A stretch of 64,000 nt of DNA from Mycobacterium sp. (GTDB lineage: Bacteria > Actinomycetota > Actinomycetes > Mycobacteriales > Mycobacteriaceae), in contig NZ_PKEK01000022.1 in NCBI RefSeq assembly GCF_002863225.1, forward strand, positions 1-64,000, written 5' to 3'. Below the pieces are notes generated by a model that ran no database searches, was not told the DNA's origin, and worked only from the letters and a program-made list of their open reading frames with translations. This document shows, piece by piece, positions 51,599 to 59,485 of the stretch. Position numbers and translations under genes: made by a program. Every line of letters starts with the position of its first letter. Position 1 is the first letter of the stretch.

Positions 51599-51644
51599 GC
51601 CCGGCCTGCCGGGCGCTGGGGCGCGACTGCCCGGCCAGCCGGGC
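51599..51644. terminator. Two tandem GC-rich hairpins between convergent genes
   Basis: GCCCGGCCTGCCGGGC (51599-51614) and GCCCGGCCAGCCGGGC (51629-51644) are near-identical palindromes in the gap between the split-barrel gene and fadD8, which end toward each other. They could stop transcription from both sides. There is no U-tract, as is usual for mycobacterial terminators. Confidence 0.55.
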
Positions 51645-51659
51645 GCTCGGCGCGGAAAC

Positions 51660-53261
51660 TCAGCCGACCGCGCGGCCGGCGCCCTCCCAGAACTGCGCCC
51701 GCACGGCCTTCTTGTCCGGCTTACCCAGCCCGGTCAGCGGCAGCGCGTCGACGATCACCACCCGCTTGGGTGACTGCACCGAACCCTTGCGGTCCTTGAC
51801 CGCGGCCTGGACGTCGGCGGTCATCGCTTCGACCGCGGCGTCGTCGCGCGCCGCGTCCTCGCGCAGGACGACGACCGCGGTGACCGCCTCACCCCACTTG
51901 TCGTCCGGCGCCCCGACCACGCAGACCTGCGCGACCGACGGGTGCTCGGCGATCACATCCTCGACCTCGCGGGGGAAGACGTTGAAACCGCCGGTGACGA
52001 TCATGTCCTTGACCCGGTCGACGATGAAGTAGAAACCGTCCTCGTCCTCGCGGGCCATGTCGCCGGTGTGCAGCCAACCGTCCTTGAATGTGTCGGCGGT
52101 GGCCTCCGGAAGATGCCAGTAGCCGCCGGCCAAAAGCGGCCCGGCGACACAGATCTCGCCGGGCTCACCCGGTGCGACGGGCTTACCGTCGTCGCCCAGC
52201 AGTGCCACCCGGGAGAACAGCGTGGGCCGCCCACAGGACGTCAGGCGCTTCTCGTCGTGGTCGGCCTTGGCCAGATAGGTGATCACCATCGGCGCCTCGG
52301 ACTGGCCGTAGTACTGCGCGAAGATCGGGCCGAACCGCTTGATCGCCTCGGCCAGCCGGACCGGGTTGATCGCCGAGGCGCCGTAGTACACCGTCTCCAG
52401 CGACGACAGGTCGCGGGTCTTGGAGTCCGGGTGGTCCATCAGCGCGTACAGCATCGACGGCACCAGCATGGTCGCCGTAATCTTCTGCTCTTCAATGACT
52501 TTCAGCACTTCGGCCGGGTCGAACTTGCTTAGCACCACCATCTCGCCACCTTTGACCACGGTGGGCGTGAAGAACGCCGCGCCGGCGTGCGACAGCGGCG
52601 TACACATCAGGAAGCGTGGATGCTCGGGCCACTCCCACTCGGCGAGCTGAATCTGCGTCATCGTGGCGATGTTGCCGGTGGTGCCGATCACGCCCTTCGG
52701 CTTGCCGGTGGTGCCGCCGGTATACGTCAGGCCGCCAACGTGATTCGGCGGCAGGTCGGCGACGGTGATCGGCTGCGGCGAATATTTCGCCGCCTCGGCA
52801 TTCAGATCGACCGCGACATCTTGGAGCTGTTCCGGGACCGGGCCGATCGTCAGGATCTGCCTCAGCGAGTCGACCTTGTCCAGTAGTCCGAGTGCCCGCT
52901 CGACGAACATCGGGTTGGGGTCGATGATCAGCGCGGTCGCCCCGGCGTCGGAGAGCACGTAGGCGTGGTCGTCCAGCGAACCCAGCGGATGCAGTGCGGT
53001 CCGGCGGTAGCCCTGAGTCTGGCTGGCGCCGAGGATCATCAGCACCTCGGGCCGGTTCAGCGAGAGCAGGCCGACGGTGACGCCGCTGCCGGCGCCGAGT
53101 GCGTCGAACGCCTGGATGTACTGGCTGATCCGTTCGGCCAGCTGACCGCCGGTGAGCGTGGTGTCGCCGAGGAAGAGCACCGGCCGGTTCTTGTGGCGCT
53201 TCAGTGCGCCGACGAGCAGGTGGCCGTTGTGGGTCGGATTGCGCAACAGATCGTCCGTCAT
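51660..53261 (-). CDS. fadD8: Fatty-acid-CoA ligase family protein FadD8
   Basis: The protein is 533 aa. ATG 53261 (MTDDLLRNPTHNGHLLVGAL). Acyl-adenylate signatures: GGLTYTGGTTGKPKGVIG, YYGQSEAPMVIT, GWLHTGDMARED, FIVDRVKDMIVTGGFNVFPREVE and the catalytic Lys in LTGLGKPDKKAV. It activates an acid to its CoA ester. Substrate chain length is unknown. It stands where Rv0551c does, divergent from the amidohydrolase with 66 nt between. Confidence 0.9.
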   Translation of the reverse strand: MTDDLLRNPTHNGHLLVGALKRHKNRPVLFLGDTTLTGGQLAERISQYIQAFDALGAGSGVTVGLLSLNRPEVLMILGASQTQGYRRTALHPLGSLDDHAYVLSDAGATALIIDPNPMFVERALGLLDKVDSLRQILTIGPVPEQLQDVAVDLNAEAAKYSPQPITVADLPPNHVGGLTYTGGTTGKPKGVIGTTGNIATMTQIQLAEWEWPEHPRFLMCTPLSHAGAAFFTPTVVKGGEMVVLSKFDPAEVLKVIEEQKITATMLVPSMLYALMDHPDSKTRDLSSLETVYYGASAINPVRLAEAIKRFGPIFAQYYGQSEAPMVITYLAKADHDEKRLTSCGRPTLFSRVALLGDDGKPVAPGEPGEICVAGPLLAGGYWHLPEATADTFKDGWLHTGDMAREDEDGFYFIVDRVKDMIVTGGFNVFPREVEDVIAEHPSVAQVCVVGAPDDKWGEAVTAVVVLREDAARDDAAVEAMTADVQAAVKDRKGSVQSPKRVVIVDALPLTGLGKPDKKAVRAQFWEGAGRAVG

Positions 53262-53327
53262 GGAGTCAGACTAGAACGTGTTCCAATTCGTGTCAGCCAC
53301 ACCCTGTTGTCACTAGTATTTCTGCCC

Positions 53328-54932
53328 ATGGCCGCCGCAGATGTCGTCATGTACGGAACCGTTCTGACCGTCGACGACGCCCGGCCCACCGCCGAGGCGC
53401 TGGCGGTGGCCGACGGCCGGATCGTCGCGGTGGGCAGCCGATCCGAGGTGGCCGCACTGGTCGGCCCGTCGATCCGGACCATCGACGTCGGCACCGGCTG
53501 CGTGATGCCGGGTTTCGTCGAGGCGCACGGCCATCCGCTGATGGAGGCGATCGCGTTGTCCGACCGGCTGGTCGACATCAGGCCGGTCACCATGCGCGAC
53601 GCCGACCGGGTGGTCGAGGCGGTCCGGGGCGAGGTGGCCCGCCGCGGCGCCGACGGCGCCTACCTCAACGGCTGGGATCCGCTGCTGCAGGATGGTCTGC
53701 CGGAGCCGACGCTGAGCTGGCTGGACCAGGTCGCACCGGACAATCCGCTGGTCATCATCCACAACTCCGGCCACAAGGCGTACTTCAACTCGCGCGCCGC
53801 GCAGCGGGCCGGGCTCAGCCGCGACACCCCCGACCCCAAGGGCGCCAAGTACGGGCGCGATGCCAACGGCGAACTCGACGGCAGCGCCGAGGAAACCGGC
53901 GCGGTGTTCCCGCTGCTCAGCGGTGCCATCGCGCCGAGTGACTACCCGGCCATGCTGCTGGCGGAGTGCGCCCGGCTCAACCGGGCCGGGCTGACCACCT
54001 GCTCGGAGATGGCGTTCGACCCGGCCCTACGGCCGCTGCTCGACGGCCTGCGCGGCGCGATCACCGTGCGGTTGCGGACCTACGAGATGTCCAACCCGCA
54101 GATGTCGACCACCGCCACCCCCGGCGAGGGTGACGACATGGTCCGTCAGGTCGGCATCAAGATCTGGGTGGACGGCTCGCCGTGGATCGGCAACATCGCG
54201 CTGTCGTTTCCCTACCTCGATACCGCGGCCACCCGCGCGATCGGCGTGACGCCGGGCTCGTGCGGCTGCGCCAACTACACCGCCGAGCAGCTCACCGAGA
54301 TCGTCGGTGCCTACTACCCGCTCGGCTGGCCGATGGCCTGCCACGTACAGGGTGACGCCGGGGTGGACACCATCCTCGACGTGTACGAACAAGCGCTGCA
54401 ACGTCATCCGCGTGACGATCACCGGTTGCGGCTCGAGCACGTCGGCGCGATCCGTCCCGAGCAGTTGCAGCGCGCCCACGACCTCGGCGTCACCTGCAGC
54501 ATCTTCGTCGACCAGATCCACTACTGGGGTGACGTGATCGTCGACGGACTCTTCGGGCCCGAGCACGGAAACCGTTGGATGCCAGCGGGTTCCGCGGTCG
54601 CCACCGGTATGCGGATTTCCCTGCACAACGACCCGCCGGTCACACCCGAGGAGCCGCTGCGCAACATCAGCGTGGCCGTCACGCGCAAGGCCCCGAGCGG
54701 ACGGGTGCTGGGCCCCGAGGAACGGTTGACCGTGGACCAGGCGATCCGGGCGCAGACCATCGACGCGGCCTGGCAGCTGTTCGCCGACGACATCATCGGC
54801 TCGCTGGAAGTCGGTAAGTACGCGGATCTGGTTGTGCTGTCCGCTGATCCGCGCACGGTACCGCCGGAGGAGATCGCCGATCTGGAGGTGCTTGCGACAT
54901 TCCTGGCCGGCCGCCAGGTCTACTCGTCGTGA
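53328..54932 (+). CDS. Amidohydrolase-family (YtcJ-like) protein, Rv0552
   Basis: The protein is 534 aa from ATG 53328, identical in length to Rv0552 as I recall it. Metal-dependent hydrolase features: MPGFVEAHGHPLMEA (first HxH), a histidine in VIIHNSGHKAYF, ACHVQGDAGVDTILD, RLEHVGAIRP and SLHNDPPVTP with the catalytic acid. The C-terminus (IGSLEVGKYADLVVLSADP) returns to the small beta domain. It is a YtcJ/amidohydrolase-3 member with an unknown substrate. menC starts within its stop (GTGA). Confidence 0.9.
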   Translation: MAAADVVMYGTVLTVDDARPTAEALAVADGRIVAVGSRSEVAALVGPSIRTIDVGTGCVMPGFVEAHGHPLMEAIALSDRLVDIRPVTMRDADRVVEAVRGEVARRGADGAYLNGWDPLLQDGLPEPTLSWLDQVAPDNPLVIIHNSGHKAYFNSRAAQRAGLSRDTPDPKGAKYGRDANGELDGSAEETGAVFPLLSGAIAPSDYPAMLLAECARLNRAGLTTCSEMAFDPALRPLLDGLRGAITVRLRTYEMSNPQMSTTATPGEGDDMVRQVGIKIWVDGSPWIGNIALSFPYLDTAATRAIGVTPGSCGCANYTAEQLTEIVGAYYPLGWPMACHVQGDAGVDTILDVYEQALQRHPRDDHRLRLEHVGAIRPEQLQRAHDLGVTCSIFVDQIHYWGDVIVDGLFGPEHGNRWMPAGSAVATGMRISLHNDPPVTPEEPLRNISVAVTRKAPSGRVLGPEERLTVDQAIRAQTIDAAWQLFADDIIGSLEVGKYADLVVLSADPRTVPPEEIADLEVLATFLAGRQVYSS

Positions 54933-55879
54933 CCCCGACGCTGGACGATCTGCTCGACCGCCTGCACGTGGTGTCGCTGCCGATGCGGGTGCGCTTCCGC
55001 GGCATCACGACCCGCGAGGTGGCGCTGGTCGACGGCCCGGCCGGCTGGGGCGAGTTCGGCGCGTTCCTGGAGTACGGCGACGCCGAGGCCGCGTACTGGC
55101 TGGCCGCCGCGATCGACTCGGCCTACCGCCCGCCACCCGCGCCGCGACGAACGCGCATCGACGTCAACGCCACCGTCCCGGCCGTCCCCGCGGCGCAGGT
55201 CGAAGAGATCCTGGCGCGCTACCCCGGCGCCCGGACCGCCAAGGTGAAGGTCGCCGAGCCTGGTCAGACCCTTGACGACGACGTCGCCCGGGTCGAGGCG
55301 GTCCGTGCGCTGGTGCCGACTGTGCGGGTCGACGCCAACGGCGCCTGGACCGTCGCGCAGGCGGTGGAGGCCGCGAGGGCGCTCGGCGCGCTGGAATACC
55401 TCGAGCAGCCCTGCGCCACAGTCGATGAGCTCGCGCAGGTGCGTCGCCAGGTCGACGTGCCGGTGGCCGCCGACGAGAGCATCCGCAAAGCCGGCGACCC
55501 GCTTGCCGTGGTCCGCGCCGGCGCGGCGGATATCGCGGTGCTCAAAGTCGCTCCGCTGGGCGGGATTTCGGCGCTGCTGGCAATCGCCGAGCAGATCGAC
55601 ATCCCCGTCGTGGTATCCAGCGCGCTGGACTCCGCGGTCGGCATAGCGATCGGGCTGTCCGCGGCCGCCGCACTGCCGACGGTGAAGCATGCCTGCGGGC
55701 TGGGCACCGGTCGGTTGTTCGTGGAGGACATCGCAGACCCTGTCGAGCCGGTCGACGGTTATCTGCCGGTCGGACCGGTCACGCCTGATCCGGCCCGGCT
55801 GGCTGCCTTGGCCGCACCCGCGGATCGCCGGCAGTGGTGGATCGACCGGATCGGGGCCTGCTTTCCGCTGCTGTCCTGA
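54929..55879 (+). CDS. menC: O-succinylbenzoate synthase
   Basis: The protein is 316 aa, GTG start overlapping the amidohydrolase stop by 4 nt. It dehydrates SHCHC to O-succinylbenzoate. The enolase-superfamily residues are all present: TAKVKVAEPG (KxK), VRVDANGAW (Asp), YLEQPC (Glu), PVAADESI (Asp/Glu) and VLKVAPLGG (Lys). It has the normal length of actinobacterial MenC (Rv0553). Confidence 0.95.
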   Translation: MTPTLDDLLDRLHVVSLPMRVRFRGITTREVALVDGPAGWGEFGAFLEYGDAEAAYWLAAAIDSAYRPPPAPRRTRIDVNATVPAVPAAQVEEILARYPGARTAKVKVAEPGQTLDDDVARVEAVRALVPTVRVDANGAWTVAQAVEAARALGALEYLEQPCATVDELAQVRRQVDVPVAADESIRKAGDPLAVVRAGAADIAVLKVAPLGGISALLAIAEQIDIPVVVSSALDSAVGIAIGLSAAAALPTVKHACGLGTGRLFVEDIADPVEPVDGYLPVGPVTPDPARLAALAAPADRRQWWIDRIGACFPLLS

Positions 55880-55934
55880 TTTGTGGGGTGCATGGCGTAG
55901 ACGACACGGGGTCTGATCGCCAACACTGGCAGCT

Positions 55935-56897
55935 ATGGCGCAGAAGGTGTTGATCGTCGGCTTCCCGGGGGTGCAGGCCCTCGACCTGGTCGGCCCGTTC
56001 GAGGTGTTCGCCGCAGCGTCGAAAGTGCTGGCCGCACAGGGCAGGGACGGGTATGCACCGGAACTGGTCTCGCTCGCCGCGCAGCCGGTGTCCACCGACA
56101 CAGGGCTGACTTTGAGCGCCGCGCCCCTGCCCGATCCGACCGACGGCGTCGACACCGTGCTGCTTCCGGGTGGCAATGGTGCCCGCGGTGACCGGCGCGA
56201 CCCCAGGCTGGTGGACTGGATCGTCGCCGCGGCACCACACGCCCGCCGTGTCGTCAGCGTCTGCACGGGCGCCTTTCTCGCCGCGCAGGCGGGCCTGCTG
56301 GACGGCTGCCGGGCGACCACGCACTGGGCCTTCGCGGAGCAGCTGGCGTTGGAATTCCCCTCCGTCGTCGTCGATCCCGACCCGATCTTCATCCGCAGCT
56401 CGCCGACGGTGTGGACCGCCGCCGGGGTCAGCGCCGGCATCGATCTGACGCTTGCCCTGGTCGAAGAGGACCACGGCACCGAGGTCGCGCAGACCGTCGC
56501 GCGCTGGCTGGTGCTGCACCTTCGCCGGCCCGGCGGGCAGACCCAGTTCGCCGCTCCGGTCTGGGTTGCCCGCGCCAAACGTGAGCCGATCCGCGCCGTC
56601 CAGGACGCGGTGGAGTCCGAACCCGGTGGCGCGCACAGCATCGCCGACCTGGCGCGTCTGGCGGCGATGAGTCCCCGGCACTTCACCCGGGTGTTCACCG
56701 ACGAAGTCGGCGAGGCGCCCGGGTCCTACGTCGAACGGGTCCGCACCGAGGCCGCCCGTCGCCAACTCGAACAGACCGACGACACCGTGACCACCATCGC
56801 CAACCGGTGTGGCTTCGGCACCGCGGAAACCATGCGGCGCAACTTCATCCGACGTGTCGGGGTGTCACCCGACCAATACCGAAAGGCCTTCGCATGA
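55935..56897 (+). CDS. GlxA-family regulator (DJ-1/PfpI plus AraC DNA-binding domain)
   Basis: The protein is 320 aa. Residues 1-190 are a DJ-1/PfpI domain (VLIVGFPGVQALDLVGPFEV and the nucleophile-elbow cysteine in VVSVCTGAFLAAQAGLL). Residues about 215-320 are an AraC HTH pair (HSIADLARLAAMSPRHFTRVFTDEVG and TVTTIANRCGFGTAETMRRNF). Such proteins act as activators responding to small amine or carbon compounds. It is coupled (ATGA) to the DJ-1 protein that follows. They may form a sensor/enzyme pair. Confidence 0.92.
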   Translation: MAQKVLIVGFPGVQALDLVGPFEVFAAASKVLAAQGRDGYAPELVSLAAQPVSTDTGLTLSAAPLPDPTDGVDTVLLPGGNGARGDRRDPRLVDWIVAAAPHARRVVSVCTGAFLAAQAGLLDGCRATTHWAFAEQLALEFPSVVVDPDPIFIRSSPTVWTAAGVSAGIDLTLALVEEDHGTEVAQTVARWLVLHLRRPGGQTQFAAPVWVARAKREPIRAVQDAVESEPGGAHSIADLARLAAMSPRHFTRVFTDEVGEAPGSYVERVRTEAARRQLEQTDDTVTTIANRCGFGTAETMRRNFIRRVGVSPDQYRKAFA

Positions 56898-57625
56898 CCC
56901 AGATCGCCATCGTCGTCTATCCCGGCTACACCGCACTGGACTTCGTCGGACCCTACGAAGTGCTGCAGCGGGTGCCCGGCGCGGAGATCCGGTTCGTCTG
57001 GCACGAGCCGGGCCCGATCACCGCCGAGTCGGGTGTGCTGGTCATCGGGGCCACCCACACGTTCGACGAAACCCCTTCGCCGGACGTCATTTTGGTGCCG
57101 GGCGGGATGACCACCGTCGAACACTCCCGCGACGAGAAACTGCTGGACTGGGTGCGCCGGGCGCATCAGACCGCGACCTGGACGACGTCGGTCTGCTCGG
57201 GGTCGCTGATCCTGGCGACCGCCGGCCTGCTCGAGGGCAAGCGCGCCACCTCGCACTGGGGTGTGCTGCCCTTGCTGAAGACGTTGGGCGTCAACGCTGT
57301 TGGCGACGAGCGGGTGGTGCACGAAGGCAACATCGTCACCTGCGCCGGGGTGTCGGCCGGCATCGACCTCGGCCTGTGGCTGGCCGCCCAGCTCGCCGGC
57401 GAAGAACGCGCGAAGGCCATCCAGTTGGGCATCGAATACGACCCGCAGCCGCCGTTCGACTCCGGCCACATGTCCAAGGCGTCGGCGAAGACCAAGGCGC
57501 TGGCCACTGCGGGCATGGCCCGCGAGACCCCGGTCGGCGCGACGCTCAAAGCCGGCTCCCAACTGCTCTGGGACCGTGCGCTGTCGGCGGCCCGGGGCAA
57601 AGCCCGCGACAAGGCCCGTCGCTAG
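56894..57625 (+). CDS. DJ-1/PfpI-family protein (isonitrile-hydratase-like)
   Basis: The protein is 243 aa. ATG overlaps the regulator gene by 4 nt. It begins MTQIAIVVYPGYTALDFVGP, similar to the regulator's own DJ-1 domain. The nucleophile-elbow cysteine is in TTSVCSGSLILATAGLLEGK, with the acid in DFVGPYEVLQ. The subfamily includes isonitrile hydratases and ThiJ-like proteins. A long basic, helical C-terminal tail (KARDKARR) is extra. It meets the minus-strand hydrolase gene at the palindromic stop CTAG. Confidence 0.88.
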   Translation: MTQIAIVVYPGYTALDFVGPYEVLQRVPGAEIRFVWHEPGPITAESGVLVIGATHTFDETPSPDVILVPGGMTTVEHSRDEKLLDWVRRAHQTATWTTSVCSGSLILATAGLLEGKRATSHWGVLPLLKTLGVNAVGDERVVHEGNIVTCAGVSAGIDLGLWLAAQLAGEERAKAIQLGIEYDPQPPFDSGHMSKASAKTKALATAGMARETPVGATLKAGSQLLWDRALSAARGKARDKARR

Positions 57626-58449
57626 CCGGCGATCGCGTCGATCACCGCGTCCGGCTCGTCCATCGAGACGAAGGTGCGCGCCCTCGGTACCTCGATCAGC
57701 TTGGCGTTGCTAAACACCGCCGCCAGCCGTCGGCCCAGGCTCGGTTTGAACACCACGTCGCCCTGACCCCAGACCAGCGTGACCGGCTTGTCGAACCGGG
57801 TCAGTCGGTTCGCGACGTCGGTCAGGTCGGTGACCGCGATCTGACGCAGCAGGGCGGCCAGATCACGACGGATGCGAACGTCGTTCAGGCACGGCGCCAG
57901 CCAATCGGCCGTCACCCGCGCGTCGGGCCGGGTGACCAGCAGGCCGAAGCCGATCGACGAGTTGCGCACCGCAGCCGGGCGCATCAGCGAGAACATGGTC
58001 TTGATCGAGATCGGCCCGCGGAGCAAACCGAACACGGTGTTGAACGGAAACGGCGGGCACTGGTCGAAGGCGTCACAGTTGGTCAGCACCAGCCGGCCGA
58101 TCTGCTCCGGCCGGGCGTCGACCGCGAGCTGGCAGATCCCGCCGCCGGTGTCGCAGCCGACCAGCGTCACCTCGGACAGGCCCAGGGCCGCGATCGTGTC
58201 GTTGACGATTCCCGCGACGCCGTCCAGCGACAGCACCCCGGCGTCGGTGACCGGGATGGTGTGCGAGCCCAGCGGCAAGGTCGGCACGATGCAGCGGTAG
58301 CCGAGTCGGCCAAGCTTTTCGGCGACCTCGCGCCACATTTGGCCGTTGACGAGAACGCCGTGCACGAACACGACGGGTGGATACGCCGAATCCTGCGGAC
58401 CGAACTCCTGGTATTCGATGGTTGCCTGCGTGAGCGCCAGTTGTGTCAT
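57622..58449 (-). CDS. Alpha/beta hydrolase with Asp in place of the nucleophile Ser
   Basis: The protein is 275 aa from ATG 58449. The fold is that of epoxide hydrolase/dehalogenase-like enzymes (VVFVHGVLVNGQMWREV, then cap and core strands, TLVWGQGDVVFKPSLG). The nucleophile elbow reads LVGCDTGGGICQ, with Asp at about residue 100. The late catalytic His of normal hydrolases is missing: VPRARTFVSMDEPD has Thr at its place. Haloalkane-dehalogenase-type Asp nucleophiles exist, but the lost His makes activity doubtful. It overlaps the DJ-1 gene by 4 nt. Confidence 0.88.
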   Translation of the reverse strand: MTQLALTQATIEYQEFGPQDSAYPPVVFVHGVLVNGQMWREVAEKLGRLGYRCIVPTLPLGSHTIPVTDAGVLSLDGVAGIVNDTIAALGLSEVTLVGCDTGGGICQLAVDARPEQIGRLVLTNCDAFDQCPPFPFNTVFGLLRGPISIKTMFSLMRPAAVRNSSIGFGLLVTRPDARVTADWLAPCLNDVRIRRDLAALLRQIAVTDLTDVANRLTRFDKPVTLVWGQGDVVFKPSLGRRLAAVFSNAKLIEVPRARTFVSMDEPDAVIDAIAG

Positions 58450-58539
58450 GCGCCCAGTCAAAGCCGGAACCCGCTGCCAGCACGACGCCGCGGACTGCCA
58501 AATGCTGCCAACGAGGCGATGTCGCGTAGGTTCGTCGTC

Positions 58540-59328
58540 GTGATCAACCTGGCTTATGACGACAACGGGACGGGGGAACCCGTCCTCTTCATCGCCGGCC
58601 GCGGCGGACTGGGGCGCACCTGGCACCTGAATCAGGTTCCGGCCTTCCTGAACGCCGGCTACCGCGTCATCACCTTCGACAACCGCGGGTCGGGGGCGAC
58701 GGCGAGTGCCGACGGCTTCACCACCGAAAGCATGGTCGCCGACACCGCGGCGCTGATCGAGCAGCTCGGCATCGGGCCGGTGCGCATCGTGGCCGTGTCG
58801 ATGGGATCGTTCATCGCCCAGGAGCTGATGCTGGCCCGGCCGGACCTGGTGACCCAGACCGTTCTGATGGCCACCCGCGGACGGCTGGACAAGGCGCGTG
58901 AGTTCTTCCGCTCCGCCGAGGACGAGCTGGCCGCGTCCGGGGTGCAGATCCCGACCGCCTACGACGCCAAGATCCGGCTGCTGGAGAGCTTCTCGCCGAA
59001 GACGCTCAGCAACGACGAGGCGGTCGCCGAGTGGATCAGCATGTTCACCATCTGGCCGGTCAAGATCACACCGGGGCTGATCCGCCAAGGCGCGATCTCG
59101 CCGCAGGGCAATCACCTGCCCTCGTACGGCGGCATCCACACGCCGACCCTGGTGCTGGGGTTCGCCGACGACGTGGTGACGCCGCCGCAGCTGGGCAAGG
59201 AAGTCGCCGACGCCATCCCGGGTGCCAAGTACCAGCTGATCGCCGACACCGGGCACCTCGGGTTCCTGGAACGGCCCGAGGTGGTCAACGCCGCGATCCT
59301 GAAGTTCTTCAAAAGCATGGGGTTTTGA
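58540..59328 (+). CDS. bpoC: Alpha/beta hydrolase BpoC (perhydrolase-like)
   Basis: The protein is 262 aa from GTG 58540 (MINLAYDDNGTGEPVLFIAG), the exact length and opening of Rv0554 as I recall it. ATG 58519 would add seven residues. Serine nucleophile in AVSMGSFIAQEL, Asp in FADDVVTPPQ and His in DTGHLGFLERPE complete the triad. Related non-heme haloperoxidases produce peracids. In mycobacteria it sits inside the menaquinone gene neighbourhood, and a MenH-like step (SHCHC synthase) has been suggested by context only. Confidence 0.9.
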   Translation: MINLAYDDNGTGEPVLFIAGRGGLGRTWHLNQVPAFLNAGYRVITFDNRGSGATASADGFTTESMVADTAALIEQLGIGPVRIVAVSMGSFIAQELMLARPDLVTQTVLMATRGRLDKAREFFRSAEDELAASGVQIPTAYDAKIRLLESFSPKTLSNDEAVAEWISMFTIWPVKITPGLIRQGAISPQGNHLPSYGGIHTPTLVLGFADDVVTPPQLGKEVADAIPGAKYQLIADTGHLGFLERPEVVNAAILKFFKSMGF

Positions 59329-59333
59329 ACCTC

Positions 59334-59402
59334 GGCGCTGAGTGTGCAGGTTCTATGCGCTATTTCTCCGATTCCGCGATCACAAGCTGCACAGTCGGCG
59401 CT
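59334..59402. repeat. Imperfect intergenic palindrome before menD
   Basis: Arms GGCGCTGAGTGTGCAG (59334-59349) and CTGCACAGTCGGCGCT (59387-59402) pair at 13 of 16 positions across a 37-nt centre. Loop length and arm sequence (GCG-YTGA-STSTGC) match the element at 9273-9337. It lies in the 157-nt gap between bpoC and menD, which holds no gene. Farther on, AGCCC and GGGCT (59409-59437) are a possible small hairpin before menD. Confidence 0.65.
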
Positions 59403-59485
59403 TGATGAAGCCCAACGAGGCTCGATTGTCGGGCTCCTCAGCCGACCCTCCGGGTCCGCATCGTCGCCCAACGTAGGCTGAACTG

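Noticed and set aside
52965..53327. N-terminal extension of the amidohydrolase by 121 residues
   Set aside because: It would overlap fadD8's promoter and coding end; ATG 53328 gives the normal family start and length.
54920..56698. 592-residue minus-strand frame across menC and the GlxA-type gene
   Set aside because: Covers two genuine plus-strand genes with complete motifs; no start signal.
56809..58539. Very long upstream extension of bpoC
   Set aside because: Runs antisense and out of frame through two DJ-1/hydrolase genes; GTG 58540 gives the known BpoC start.
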